Of a stretch of DNA of 64,000 nucleotides, positions 1 to 11,571 are shown piece after piece. The position numbers were made by a program, and so were the translations under genes. A model generated the notes under the pieces. It searched no databases. It saw only the letters and a program-made list of their open reading frames with translations, and was not told where the DNA came from. How positions within the stretch are numbered: position 1 is the first letter of the stretch; each line of letters begins with the position of its first letter. Source of the DNA: Budorcas taxicolor (Eukaryota; Chordata; Mammalia; Artiodactyla; Bovidae); assembly GCF_023091745.1 (NCBI RefSeq), contig NC_068910.1, forward strand, positions 131,953,170-132,017,169, given 5' to 3'.

Positions 1-739
1 AGCCACATGGAGGTCATTGCCAAACCTCCACCAGGAGCCTCTTTGGTGGTGGGGGCAGATCTGAGGATGCTAAGGACTGCTTAGACGGGGAGGAGGGAGG
101 TGGAAAATTCTGGCTGTGAAGGAGTGGGGAGTGGTATGGGGTCCAGAGAGGAGGTTTTTGAAAAATGGGTTAGTGGCCTTCCAACCCAGCTGTGACTCCG
201 ACCACCTTAAAGAGGTATGTGTAAAAATGGATTCTTGGGCTCTCCAGATCCACAAGATGATTTTCTTCAAGGATGAGGCCCAGGAAGCTATCTTTCCAGA
301 AAGCTTTTACTTACTGCTGTTGTACAGCTACAAACCAGAGACGTTTACAAGCTGACATTAATTTTACGTGGTGGACAGTATCTTGCCAGCCAGAGTTGCC
401 TCTTTGGGCCGAGTGGCATGACACAGCTTCTTCCCATGATAAGAGCCACATACACCAGTGACACTGTGAGACTCACTCGGCTGGAGCGTGTGCCGTTTTT
501 GCTTTTTTCTGTGGGCAGTGAGGGAATTGTGCACAACAGGTAGCAGAGAAGAGACGGCTCCCGCTGTCCGTGAAGCTCTTTCCAGTGGGTTGCGCTCAGC
601 AGCTAGATTGGAAGGGGAAGCCGACTTGCTGGCCTCTCGGGTCTTGTTTGGGTGGAGCTCTGGGGAGTGGAGAGAGCTTGAGGCACACCAGTGGGAAGTG
701 TGTGCATTGACAGGCAAAGACAAGAGCTTGTGATCTGTG

Positions 740-865
740 CCCAGAAGACCTCTGAGTCCCGGTTCTGCTGTTTTAGGCTTCACCTAAGTTGAGCGTCTTT
801 ACTTCTTTGAACCTCAGTTTTCACATCTCTAAAGTAGGGATAGTACACCTCCCACACCGATTGTT
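740..865 (+). mobile_element. MIR SINE fragment
   Basis: The order of motifs (TCCCGGTTCTGC, then ACTTCTTTGAACCTCAGTTT, then CACATCTCTAAAGTAGGGAT) follows the sense MIR consensus from the tRNA-derived half into the conserved core. It is diverged. Confidence 0.6.
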
Positions 866-1080
866 TACAGCAGGTTTTCAAACATTTTTACTGCAATTCC
901 TGCAAGAACAGTTTTGCATTTTACATTTATAACCAAGTACATATATCTATATATGAACATAACGGATGCAGATTTCCAACTGAACTGGTCTTGCTACCAA
1001 TGTACACACTGATGGTTCCTTCTTACTGTTATTTAAAAAAATGCTGGTGGTAACCCACTGAAGCGATTTTATAACTCTGC
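860..1080. mobile_element. unclassified old interspersed repeat
   Basis: An AT-rich stretch with TTTTCAAACATTTTTACTGC, then an imperfect TACATATATCTATATATG segment. A similar order of motifs is seen at about 3748-3870 and 32580-32710, suggesting three copies of one ancient mammalian repeat. The family name cannot be given from inspection. Confidence 0.35.
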
Positions 1081-1684
1081 TCTTGGGTTAAGGCCTGAGG
1101 GATAGAAAATACTGATTTCAACTCTCAGCTTTAGGGGATTGAATGAGATACTGTATATCAAAGCACAGATGTATCTCATGGGTCATGAGCCCTTGAATTG
1201 TTATTTCTTTTCAATTAATGGAGCTTTGAGACAGGGTTGGGTTTCCGGAGTGGGAATTCACCTGCTCTTCTTCGGGCCCTGCTGCCTACTTCTCTGCTTC
1301 CTCCTCCAGCTCTTCCTCGTTAGCAGGCCTGGCACACCAGGCTGGCAGCAGCCCAGAGCCCTCTTGGCTCTTGAAGAGGTTTTCCACAACATTAAAAGCT
1401 TTAGGGACTTAAGTCCTGGTTAAATGCACTGCAGTTGCAATTTCAGGATTAAAAAAACCTGTTTTTATAAGCTCTTGGATCAGTCGTCCTGCCCCTGAAT
1501 TGTTCCTTGTTGACAGCCACGTTTGTGCCATGGAAAATGGGTGGGAAAACTGTGGAGCCCACGTCAAAGGTGTGGTTTTTAAAGGAAGCAAAATATAAGA
1601 CATACCCTGGCTTTGCATTCATGGGAGCAAGTGGTGAGATGTGTGTGGCTCTTGGTCTTCCCACTTCACCTTGGGTCCAAGTCA

Positions 1685-1805
1685 GAGCTCTTTTACCTAC
1701 TTGCTGGGTAATGTTGAGCAAGTTTCTAACTCTTCATCTTGGCTTCCGTATCTATAGACTAGGTATATTGAAAGTACCTACTTAGTTCACTTATCAAGAG
1801 AATGA
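1685..1805 (+). mobile_element. MIR SINE fragment
   Basis: TACTTGCTGGGTAATGTTGA, GCAAGTTTCTAACTCTTC and CCGTATCTATAGACTAGGTA follow the sense MIR core. Confidence 0.55.
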
Positions 1806-1913
1806 GCTGGGACAGTCATGTGAGCAGTTTTGCTGGCTCCTGGGCACACATGAACACTCTAAACTCACAGCTCTTGCAGTGATCATGGCCTCGTCCCCAG
1901 ACCTTCGGTGTTG

Positions 1914-1950
1914 GGATTAAAGAGTCCTCTCAGGATTAAAGAGTCCTCTC
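1914..1950 (+). repeat. short tandem duplication, about 18-19 bp x 2
   Basis: GGATTAAAGAGTCCTCTC is present twice in direct tandem, at 1914-1931 and 1933-1950. Confidence 0.8.
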
Positions 1951-2071
1951 TTGGGTTGGGTTCCATCCCAGCTGAGTGCTTTCCAGTTTCCCTCTCTTTC
2001 TTTAGCACATTTAGCTCCTCAGCTGCAGCTAGTCGGGGTCCACATTCCAAGGGCCAAGCTTCTGTCTCTGC

Positions 2072-2100
2072 CACACAAACACACACACACACACGCACGT
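2072..2100 (+). repeat. (CA)n microsatellite
   Basis: About 10-12 CA units, interrupted near the 5' side by AAACAC and near the 3' side by GCACG. Confidence 0.85.
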
Positions 2101-2634
2101 GCCATCCAGGCAGTGTTCATTTTTATTTCAAAGGCTGCTGGGTGGTGGACTTTTGAACACTGGGAAATATCAGTGGTGAAATCTTCAAACTTGGTTTGAG
2201 GTCAGGCCTTAGCTCCTTGTGAAGAGGGTATTTAGCCATGGTGATTGGTAACAGATGCTTACAATTTATCCATTTAAGGAGCATAAATTACCTGTATTTA
2301 AAAATGAACATTTCCCTCTCGCTCTCTTTTTCTCTCTCGTCAGAGCCATTCTAGGTATGCGTTGCATGCAGAGTTCTCTGCAGATTCTGTAGAATAGTTC
2401 TTATTAAAAACTACACAGTGTCAGGTGAACAGAGGAGCCAGCAGTCAGTCCACTCAAAGTGAAGAGGGGAAGATAAGCACTGCTCTCGCTTGGGAAGGTG
2501 CCAGGGCACGCTGGGTAGATGGTCGAGGGTATCAGGAGGCCTGTGAAAGAGGAGGGGCAGTATTTGGTTGTATTCTGGGCATCTCTCTCTTTTTCTTCTT
2601 TCTCTTATTTTAGGTGTTTTTTCCCTAACTCTAA

Positions 2635-3210
2635 TTTTGAGATAGAGAAGAGCTGCAAGAAGAGTATAAAGGATTTCCACCTTCCTTTCACTCGATTCCA
2701 CAAATATTAACATTTTATCACATTTATCATACTCTCCCTCTGCATATATAAAGTTTACAGACACGATTCTCCTTTGTCCCATAAACACTTTATTGTTTCT
2801 TAAGAGGCAAGGACATTCTCTTATATAACCAGAGAACAACAGTCAAAATCAGGAAGGTAGCTCTTGGCTTAGGACTTGATCCAGAATCACATGTTGGAAT
2901 TTGAAGTTAATTGTCACTTCTCTTTAATCTCCTTTAATCTGGGCCACTCTCTCAGTCTTTGTCTTCGGGCACCTTGGCATTTTTGAAGAGTGTCCCTCAG
3001 TTTTGTTTTGGATGATGTCTCCCTTCCTTCAGTACCTTCTGTCAGGAAACATATGTTCATTTGACCCATTCCTGATGGTGTTAACATTGCTCCCTTAGTT
3101 GAGGTTTCTGCCAGATTTCTCTAAAGTTGCATTTTCTTGTAGTGGAGAGATACTTGGAGATTGCTAATTGTTTCCATGATGGTAGCCAAATGATGGTAAT
3201 TTTAAAAAAG
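2635..3210 (-). mobile_element. ancient L1 3' UTR, antisense
   Basis: Landmarks CAAATATTAACATTTTATCA, AAGGACATTCTCTTATATAA, TCTCTTTAATCTCCTTTAAT and ATTTTTGAAGAGTGTCCCTC occur in the order seen in the reverse strand of old mammalian L1M 3' regions. It is well diverged, so it predates the ruminant SINEs. The subfamily is not asserted. Confidence 0.6.
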
Positions 3211-3319
3211 TATTTGTATCAGGCATGCCTATTATGGTTAGAAAAATACACAAAGGAGAAGAATAAAATCTATTCAAGGGCACAGCCTTACTTTGGTGAA
3301 TTTCTTTTTCTTCCGGTCA

Positions 3320-3735
3320 TTTTCTTAGCATAATTGGCTGTATAGTTGTAATCATACCATGTACATTTTAAATTCTGTTTTAAAAACTTAACATTAAAAC
3401 AAATATCTTTTCACTGCACAATCTTTGAAAACATCACTTAAATTCCTGTTTCCTCCTGTCAAGTGGTTTGTTCTAAGAAACGGTTCCCCCGATGTTGGAT
3501 GTTCAAGTTGTTTACAATTTTTGACTCTTATGAGTAGGAATGAGTGAGTCACATATGTGTCAGAATCTCTGTGAATTTCCTTGAGACACATTCTCAAAAG
3601 TGGAATTACCACGTGGAGGAGCAGAAATGCTTTTAAGATACTTGATTAATTGTGCCAAATAGCTTTTCAAAAGAATTGTACTGGCTTAAGTCTTTGCCAG
3701 CACTGTATGACAGTTGGGTGTCATATTTTAAGAGA
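3320..3735 (-). mobile_element. ancient L1 fragment, antisense
   Basis: AGTTGTTTACAATTTTTGAC, TCTCAAAAGTGGAATTACCA and GCCAAATAGCTTTTC are diverged forms of reverse-strand L1 ORF2 end / 3' UTR landmarks. It follows the 2635-3210 fragment in the same orientation and may be the same original insertion. Confidence 0.55.
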
Positions 3736-5126
3736 TTCACTAATGGTGTTTCTCAACTTTTTTTTTTAAACTGTGATCCAAAAATCAGAATTTGTGTTGA
3801 GATTAATTTCCTGTATTTTGAATTATGAAAGCATAGATATTTATTTCCAAAAGTAAATTATAGTGTAATATGGCACGTTACTCCCTTCAGGCTCTGCCAC
3901 CCCACTCCTGGCCTTGGGATAGCTCTGGGAACTGGGAGCATGGGTGTGTCTAGGGCAGACCATTCAGGACACTGAGGGGCTTGGGGGCACGTGAGGATTG
4001 GGGAATTTCACCTACAGAATCCTAAGAGTGAATGTGTTTGCTGTCTTCAGAGTGTGGTAGGCTGGCAGAATGGCTTGGGAGGGGAAGGGATTTGAACTTT
4101 CTAATGACTGGAGCCATCCAAGATGAAATGGTAGGACATGGACTTCTGTGTATTAACATGTTTAGTTTCCACAGCCTTCCGGACTCCAGCGTGCTGAGCA
4201 GCCTCAGGAGATTTTGAGTTCTTGGCTCTGGAGGCTGGAGATGGCATGGAGAAATGTCGAGAGGAGTCTTCTATCTGGAAACCAACCAGCCCAGCTCAAC
4301 TCTGAGGGATGTCCTGGCCTGTTGGTCTCCTGCAGTGGTCTCTATTAATAGTAAAGGGCTGAGGTTGTGGGGAAACTGAAGAGTTATTGGTTTTTCTTTC
4401 ATTTGTGGGTAGCCATCACCAGGTGACCAAGATAGTTGGGATGGGAATAGGCATAGTGAAACTCGAGTAATTAGGAGGAACACAGTAAATCAAACCCTTG
4501 ATGGTCTGTCTCCTTCCTTGTAGCAGTTGATCTAAAGCATAATGCATGACTTGAGGCTTTAGATGCTTTGAAATATCCCAACTGGAGTAGTTGTTAATAT
4601 TTCTTTCTAGTGAAAGTTTCAGGAGGCACTCAAGATCTATTTGGACGTGTGCCAGAAAACCCAGAATGATAGTGCCTCAAAGAGACTCTTTATTCCACTC
4701 ACACAGAAGTCTGGAAAGGGGTGTTCAAGGGCCAGCATATTCCTCTGTGGTATCATAGTCCCAGGCGCCTTCTATTTTGATAACTCTATATCTTTAGCAA
4801 GGCCTTCCACCTCATTGTCTCAAGGTGGCTGCTTGAGTTCCAGCCATCTTTCCAGATTCTAGGGAGCAGAAAGGAGGAAGGGACTAAGAAAACTCTTAGA
4901 TTGTCTGTTAGGGACACTTCCTAAAAGTTGCTGCATAACACTTTGGTTTACATTCCTGGGGCTGGAATTTAGCCACAGGGCCATACTTGATGCAGGGAAG
5001 ACTGAAAGGTTTGACTTTTAATGTGGGTGGCCACATGCCCAAGGCAACTCAGCAGTTTCCTCTTGAGGTGTAATTACCTCACTGTACTTCTCCGGTGGTG
5101 GTCACTAGACGAGGTTTGCAGAATAT

Positions 5127-5419
5127 CATAATTGTAAACGGCACCCCACTCCAGCACTCTTGCCTGGAAAATCCCGTGGATGGAGGAGCCTGGTGGGCTC
5201 CAGCCCATGCGGTCGCTAAGAGTTGGACATGACTGAGCGACTTCACTTTCACTTTTCACTTTCATGCATTGGAGAAGGAAATGGCAACCCACTCCAGTGT
5301 TCTTGCCTGGAGAATCCCAGGGATCGGGGAGCCTGGTGGGCTGCCGTCCATGGGGTCGCACAGAGTCGGACACGACTGAAGTGACTTAGCAGCAGCAGCA
5401 GCAGCAGCATAATTGTAAA
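5127..5419 (+). mobile_element. BOV-A2 dimeric SINE with target-site duplication
   Basis: The element 5139-5407 consists of two Bov-A monomers (CACCCCACTCCAGCACTCTT... then GAGAAGGAAATGGCAACCCA...) ending in TTAGCAGCAGCAGCAGCAGC. It is flanked by the perfect 12-bp duplication CATAATTGTAAA at 5127-5138 and 5408-5419. It lacks the first few consensus bases, a 5' truncation. Confidence 0.96.
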
Positions 5420-5424
5420 GGACT

Positions 5425-5560
5425 TTGGAAATCACTTTCAACCCCTTCATTTTACAGAGAAAGACACAGAGAAGGAGGCATGGCTTGTCCAAAGCCACAC
5501 AGGCAGTAAATATCAAAACCAGCACAAAACTTGGGTCTCTGACTCTTTCTACCAAACCTC
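5425..5560 (-). mobile_element. MIR SINE, antisense
   Basis: CTTCATTTTACAGAGAAAGA, then CTTGTCCAAAGCCACACAGG matches the reverse-strand MIR core ("cattttacagatgagg ... cccaaggtcacac"). Confidence 0.6.
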
Positions 5561-6424
5561 TAGCTCTCAAATACTCAGCCAGCTGGGGTTCTCTGACCTG
5601 GGGTTCAGGTCATCTGTTTTTAACCTTATTCTTGGATCCCTTTACCACCAGCTTTCTAAGAGTCTAGACTTAGATTCTGACATTTCAGAACTATTTTGAG
5701 TAAGATGTGGGCTACACTAAATTAAACCAGTTTCTTCACAGCTCCAAACATAAGAAGGCTATCTTTTTTCCAGGTGACAGAACAAAAAGAAGGTCAAGTC
5801 CCACCTCCACCCTTTTTCCTAAATGTTAAACTTCTGTCCTCAACTCTTCTTCCTTTAGCAAGTTGCTTTTACATAATTGAATACCTCTGGCTTCATGATC
5901 TGCATTGAATGGTGAATCTGTAATAACAGACAGCCTCCTGGGCTATAGAGAATGTGAGGGTGCTGGCATGTACCCCAGAGATCTGGAGCTTTTTAAAGCT
6001 GAGGGTGTAAGGCCTGATCCTGTTATCTTCCAGAATTGCATGACTCTGTGTCTAGTCTGGTGGGTGAGGTTAAGTGAAGAGAGCGGAAGTTGTGATGCGG
6101 TGTGTTAGAGAGAATGAGAGGAGGCAGAAGGGAGCCCAGATTCTGCACACACCTCTGATGAACCGCAGATCTGGGCTGACTGCCCCAGGGTCTTGAGAAG
6201 GGTGGCCGACAGCAGGTGTTCTGGGCTTGCAGGAAGTAGAGAGTTGGTGTAAATCCCTGCTGGGACCCTCCTTGCCCATTCTGGAAGATTTTGGCTTTTC
6301 CTGGCTGATTTGATTTCCCCCAACTGCGGGAAGGAGGTGCTTCTGGGAAGGGTCCACTTGAGGTGCTGTGAGTCTAGGGAGCTTGTGGGGTAGGGTAAGC
6401 CACTACCTCTGGCCAGGACCTGGG

Positions 6425-6540
6425 AGGCCCGAGCTCTGTGACTTGACCTACTGTGTGACCTTGGTAAGTAAGTCAATCTCTCTGAGCTTCAGTTTCTTCA
6501 TCTGTAGGATGAGGCTAGTGCCCACTTGTCCCAGAGGGGC
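6425..6540 (+). mobile_element. MIR SINE
   Basis: CTACTGTGTGACCTTGG, AAGTCAATCTCTCTGAGC and TTCAGTTTCTTCATCTGTAG are close to the MIR consensus. Confidence 0.75.
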
Positions 6541-6784
6541 AGATGGGCACAAAGCCAGGAAGGACCATCCTCTGTGTGCTGTGTAGCCTGTGGGTCTGGT
6601 TCGCTGTGTAGACAGGTGGTTATTCTCGCTGCTGACGCTGGATCTGTGTACGTGCACGTTTCTTCCTGCTTGGATGTGCTGTCCTGCCTGATTGCAGGCA
6701 GGGCCCTGAAGAGGAAAAGGTGGTGCTGGGTCTCCGGTTGTCCTTGCTCTGCCTGTGATTTGTCTCACTAATAGTACTAATACA

Positions 6785-7015
6785 GATAATTACAAGGCTT
6801 GTGTGCTGTGTGCCAAGCATAACGTTAGGTTCTCTGTGTAGTTTAACCCCCTTGTTTGATCCTCAGCCAACACTGCAAGGCAGGTGTCAGTGTTATCTTC
6901 TCCCCTTTATAGGTAGGGAAGTGACACTCGTAACCCCTCAGATCATCCTCCTGTAAATGACAGTGCCTGGATTTGAGCCCAGGTTTGTCTGACTCCAGAC
7001 ACAGTGCTCTTCCCA
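6785..7015 (-). mobile_element. MIR SINE, near full length, antisense
   Basis: From TGTGTGCCAAGCATAACGTT through TTTGATCCTCAGCCAACACT and CCCCTTTATAGGTAGGGAAG to GGATTTGAGCCCAGG and TGTCTGACTCCAGAC, the order covers most of reverse-strand MIR. Confidence 0.7.
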
Positions 7016-7159
7016 TGTGTCTTGGGGGTGGTGAGACCACAGAGGGAGGATAGCGAGCTTCTTGGCTGGAAGCCCCTGTGTCCGGCAGGTCCTAAAACGG
7101 GCAGACACCTATTCAGAAGGTGAGGGGAGAAGCCAATGTCCTCGACCCCATTGCCTCCC

Positions 7160-7400
7160 CCTGTAGTAGAGGGTGGGGGTGAGGGCCTCTGTGTCAGGCA
7201 CCCTGAGTGGCTGCTGGGCTCTGCAAGGTGTCTTATACTCTGATTGGGGGAGGGGCTCGAGTGGAGGGGGCTGCTTCTCTGATGCTGGGGCCTGGTGTTC
7301 TGAGAAGGGTCCTGTGACAGGGGTTGGGAGCTCTGGGGACCAGTACTCTGATGGGGGGCCCTGGCTCTCTGATGCAAGTGGGACCTGGTTTTGGGGCCTG
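7160..7400. repeat. degenerate G-rich minisatellite-like stretch
   Basis: TCTGATG/TCTGATTG and GGGGCCTG-type motifs recur at irregular intervals of about 30-60 bp (around 7236, 7274, 7346, 7367). The strand bias to G leaves long stop-free frames on the opposite strand. Units are too diverged to define a period by eye. Confidence 0.4.
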
Positions 7401-9736
7401 TGTTCCCCAGCAGTAGAAGGGCATGTCCTTCCCAGGTGTGTTCTGCCCTGCACCCAGGGGAGGATTTATGGGTCTCAGCCCAGCCAGTGGAGTAGTTCGG
7501 CCCTGATGGAAATACTGTGAAGGCTGGGGTTGGCGAGCAGAAAGAAAGCAATTTTTGGGGGAAAGTCAGAAGGAGTTTGCACAGGCAACAGAAGGGGATT
7601 TTTTTCTCTTCTTCCTCCAAAGTGAAAGACTTAGGATGTAAAGAGCCTGCCTGCCTGCCAAACCCAGGAACAGCTCCATGGCTGGCTCGGAAGGTGGCTG
7701 GCTTCCTCCGCACACATTGCCCTGTCCCCCTCTGAGGGCTTGACAAAACAGAGTTTGTGCATCACTAACACTGTTATTTTCGCCTTAGTTATTGTTATCA
7801 AGGTTTGTGGGTTGTGACTTGTGAAGTCTGCAGGAAGGCTCTTGGCAGGGCTATCCAGGGCTCCCTGGAGCTGCATCTTAACGCAGGGAAAGAGTGTGCA
7901 TGCTGGAAAGGTTGGGATAGACTGAAGCGGAGGAGAAAGGAGAATGCTACGTGGCTGGAGGAGAGTCTCCTTGCATTTAGAGGAGGGAGGAAAGGGCCGT
8001 GCTCCCGCCTGTCCCTGTGGTTGCTTGCTAAGGTGAGGGTCTGTCTGAGGCCATATATAGGGGCCTCTTACCCTCCTCTCAGAGATACTAAAGTGAGCAT
8101 CTGAGCTCTTTGCACACCAAGTCCCCTGATTACCCCTGGATCTACCTATCCTGACTGTTTTCCTCTTGTTCCCTTTATTTCAAATCCTCTCCTGGCAAAT
8201 CCTGCCTCTCCCGTGCCCACAAACGTCCATGCGGCTCCCCACCTTCGGTGGAGACAGCCCACCCTTCTCCCCACCCTGCGGCCGCCTGTGCTCCTCCGGC
8301 GTGTGTGTGCTTCTCTCTGCAGCCTGGCCTCCCACTGCACTTGGCCCGGCCTTTGCCTGTGTGTCTCCTCCCTGGTCTGCCTTGATGTGGTACTTCCTGC
8401 CTTCTTCCCGACCTTTCTCCTGGTCCCTCCTCCTCCTCCTTACTTCTCCCTCTGGACCCTGACCTCTGAGACTTCACTGAGTCTCACTCTCCAGTCTGGA
8501 GGACACCTCGGTGGGGTATCTTGTCCACGTATCTGTGCCTAAGCTTATTGTCACCTTCCTCAATAGAGATAAAAGCCTCCTCTGCTTCTCCATTCTTGCA
8601 CTTTTGATTCTCGTTCCATTTGGGTCATTTTGGCTTCTACTCTTTCTCCCTTGCTTACAGATGAATAGTCATTGAGTTCTGTTGTTTTTATCTCGAGCCT
8701 CGTGGATTGAACCATTTCTCTTTACTTGGGTGGCCCCCGGGGAGTCCCTTCACCTCCAGCCTTCTGGCGACTGCCCAATCTGAGATCACAGCCAGATGGG
8801 GCTTTCGAGCCAGGCTTTCAAGGTCCCACCCCGCCCACCCTGGACTGGCCCCACCGTCCCTCTCCTACCACTCTCCAGCCCAGACCCTGCCTGACTGCCC
8901 TGGGTCTGTCTGGTTTCCATGCTCCCTCTGGGTCTCCCAGGAGCTGTCACAGACTCCCCTTGTAACATGCTCCCAGCGGAGGACCTCTGCAAAGGTCAAG
9001 AGTGTGGCAGTCGTGTGTGTCATGTTTCTTGTGTTGGACAAACATATCCTAAGGCCTTTCAAGGGGCAGGTGCTCCTAGTTTAGGGAGTGGAGTAGGGAT
9101 GGGGCAAGGTGAGGAGGAGGTGGACCCTCCATAAAGAGTTCTTAACCAGGCTGGCTGCAGACAGTGCTGTGTTTAAGCCCCAGCCTCAGTGTATTTCTGG
9201 TAGACCTGAAGCTGTCTGCTGTGTGAGGGTGAACGCTGGGGCAGAGGCTTTGGTGGTTTGTGTACTCTGAGAGTAGCTGTTGGTTAGAATGTAACCGTTA
9301 GATGACCTGAGGGATTCACTGGGCTTTCTAGGAAGGAAGCGGTGGATAAGCCTTGAGACTTGGTGCTCTTGTGGTTTCTGCTGTGGACACTTTGTTGTCG
9401 CTTGGTCCAGCTGAATGCTGCTGTGCTGCCTGGGCAGGTGGGCACAGGGTCCGCCATCCCTTCCCCTTTCCTGACCCCCCAGTCCAGAAACGCAGGTGCC
9501 TCTCAGGAGCGCTGATCTGCGGGTCAGAGTCCTGAGGCACTGGGCAAGGGCAGTTGTTTCTATTGACTACCCAGGTTATTTGAGGATTAAAAACAGCAGC
9601 ATCAACATGTTTTCCCAACAGATTCTTTTCTTTTTTCCCTTTAACCACGTGCATTTTGTTATGGACCTTTCTGGAATAACATGTAATAATAAGGTGGAAT
9701 GGACTTTTTGGTGCACTCTCAAAGCTGCTGTATGGA

Positions 9737-9758
9737 GGCGGGGGGGGGGTGGGGGTGG
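9737..9758 (+). repeat. poly-G tract
   Basis: GCGGGGGGGGGGTGGGGGTG: ten G, then five G. Possible G-quadruplex on the + strand. Confidence 0.8.
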
Positions 9759-9949
9759 TCCTCAGACATTGCACACATCCTGCCAGGGCAGAATAAAGGA
9801 AAAATCATTCCTGGACAACTCCTTCTGATGGTTTTACTCTGTGGAGAAGGTTAAATTGCATCCAGTGGCAGATTATATTTAGGAACACTAGAGTATGGCA
9901 CATTTCTGCCTTCCACGCTTCTGAGATGGAAATTTATATTATATATTAC

Positions 9950-10150
9950 AGTAACTGATACTGTTAGAGTGCTGTATGATTTATAAGGCATGTTCGATAA
10001 GTTACCCCCTTTCATCCTCACAGCTGTCCCACGAGGGGAGGTATCATTATCTTTGCATCAGATGCGAAGCACTAAGTCTGTAGAAGGTTGAGTGATGTTG
10101 CCTGGGCATCTTAGCTATTGAGTAGAGCTCAGACTCAATGCAAGACTTCT
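9950..10150 (-). mobile_element. MIR SINE, antisense
   Basis: TTTCATCCTCACAGCTGTCC, GGTATCATTATCTTTGCATC and TAGCTATTGAGTAGAGCTC keep the order of the MIR reverse strand. Diverged. Confidence 0.55.
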
Positions 10151-10159
10151 GGCTACAAA

Positions 10160-10285
10160 GCGGCAGTGGCCTAAGAGAACCTGGGGTCATATAGAGAGAC
10201 AGGGGTTCAGATGCTGGCCCTGTTTCGTATTAGCTATGCAACTTTGGTCAAACTAACTGATCTGTAAGATCAAGTGCATTGGATA
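10160..10285 (+). mobile_element. MIR SINE
   Basis: GGGGTTCAGATGCTGGCCCT, TATTAGCTATGCAACTTTGG and TCAAACTAACTGATCTGTAA follow sense MIR from the tRNA half into the core. Confidence 0.6.
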
Positions 10286-11076
10286 ATCTGTAGTTGCCTC
10301 TTCTTACCACATTCCTCCATAACCCTCTTGCAGGGAGTAGGTTAGCAACATTCTGGAAGAGGGAGGGGAAGGTGCTGAGGGGGTAGAGGCCTAGAGAAGA
10401 TGGGTGATCTCAAGGTTCAGTTTGTCTATACCCTGCCTGGTGTCTCCTGGCGGAGCGTTTCTTATTCTGTCTCTCCAGGTGTTAACCGCGGTATTCTTTG
10501 CTGGCTGTGCAGGGGCCTGTTGGCTGGCTGTGTGGGTGAGGGGCTCTGCTGTGTCACAGTTCAGTTCAGACATTTAGCAGCCTCCCCTTCCCTGCTCCTG
10601 CTTCCAGCCCACCTCTCATGCTGCAGCAGTGCCTGGCACTTCCAGGGCCCAGGGTGTTCAGGGTTTTCTGTGGGAGCATTGGCTTGTTTCTTGTTGGCTG
10701 GTCTCCTTAGACATTGGCTAAGTGGGGGAAGTAGAGAACCCCTCACCCACCCATTCATTCCCATCCTGAATGGGATCGCATAAAGAGGTGATCATACTTC
10801 TCTGTGGATTTGGGGCTTTGGTGCTTCTAGGCGGAATGGAGTTTTCACATTGCTCCACTGTGTGACATTTGAGGGCAGGGTAGGGTCCAGACCTTGACCT
10901 CCCAGAGAGGTCTTGATTGAAAGGGTGGCAGGAACGTCCATGCAGCATGCTTATGCACTCATGCAGTCCATATGGCCTCATACAAAAAGTGCATGAAGAG
11001 GAAGGGTGAGCTGGTGACTGGGAGTGGGCTGGAAGAGTCCCTGTGGGACGGGTGCTACTTGGAGAGTATGTGCATG

Positions 11077-11283
11077 AGTGCTAAGTTGTTTTAGTTGTGT
11101 CCCATGCTTTGTGACCCTATGGACTGTGGTGCTCCAGGCTCCTCTTTCCATGGGATTCTCCAGGCAAGAATACTGGAGTGGCTTGCCATGCCCTCCTCCA
11201 GGGGATCTTCCTGACCCAGGGGTGGAACCCAGGTCTCCTGCATTGGCAGGCGGCTTCTTTACCACTAGTGCTGCCTGGGGTTT
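11077..11283 (-). mobile_element. Bov-tA SINE, antisense
   Basis: The reverse complement reads from a tRNA-like head (CCAGGCAGCACTAGTGGTAA, then a changed B-box region GGTTCCACCCC) into the Bov-A body. It ends about 160 bp upstream of exon 2. The B box is altered from GGTTCGATCC, so it is likely transcriptionally dead. Confidence 0.92.
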
Positions 11284-11444
11284 GGAGAGGGGGTGAGGCA
11301 AAAGGCAGGTGTCGGGTTGAGAGGACGGGTGTACCTTATCCCTCCCCAGTCAGCTGTGCCTAGGGGCAACACATCTGGGGGTGCTTCTTGTCCTCGGGCC
11401 GGCTGGCACTCGGGACTCATGGTCCTTGGCTCCTTGGTCCCTAG

Positions 11445-11571
11445 GTGGTCCTGCCGACGTGGCTGTCCTCCGCAAAGTTCTCCTCACTCATCGAGAGAAT
11501 CTCTGACCCCAAGGACTTGAAAAAACTTCTCAGGACCCGGAATAATGTACTGGTGCTTTACTCCAGATCTG
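11445..11571 (+). CDS. PDIA5: PDIA5 exon 2 (end of signal peptide, start of N-terminal domain)
   Basis: Acceptor CTAG ends at 11444 and donor GTGAGT starts at 11572. The exon is 127 bp and reads VVLPTWLSSAKFSSLIERIS, then a stretch ending in NNVLVLYSRS. The first residues complete the hydrophobic signal peptide, whose beginning is in exon 1, and SAK lies around the expected cleavage region. The remainder is the first strand and helix of the non-catalytic thioredoxin-like domain, about residues 15-56. It ends in phase 1; the leftover G joins AA of exon 3 to give Glu. Confidence 0.96.

Larger units (their letters stand above)
1..11444 (+). other. PDIA5: PDIA5 intron 1 (3' part)
   Basis: No exon is supported here and there is no CpG island or start codon with a signal peptide, so exon 1 and the promoter are taken to lie upstream. 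The stretch holds MIR copies (about 740, 1685, 5425, 6425, 6785, 9950, 10160), an antisense old L1 (2635-3735), one BOV-A2, one Bov-tA, a CA repeat at 2072 and G-rich or degenerate-repeat patches. The rest looks like unique intronic sequence. Confidence 0.85.

Noticed and set aside
6943..7746. 267-codon minus-strand open frame in intron 1
   Set aside because: Low-complexity Pro/Ser/Gln composition over G-rich degenerate DNA, partly overlapping a MIR; no recognisable domain, and not annotated as a gene.
1..11444. PDIA5 promoter / exon 1 inside the window
   Set aside because: No CpG island, no ATG with signal-peptide codons followed by a phase-compatible donor was recognised.
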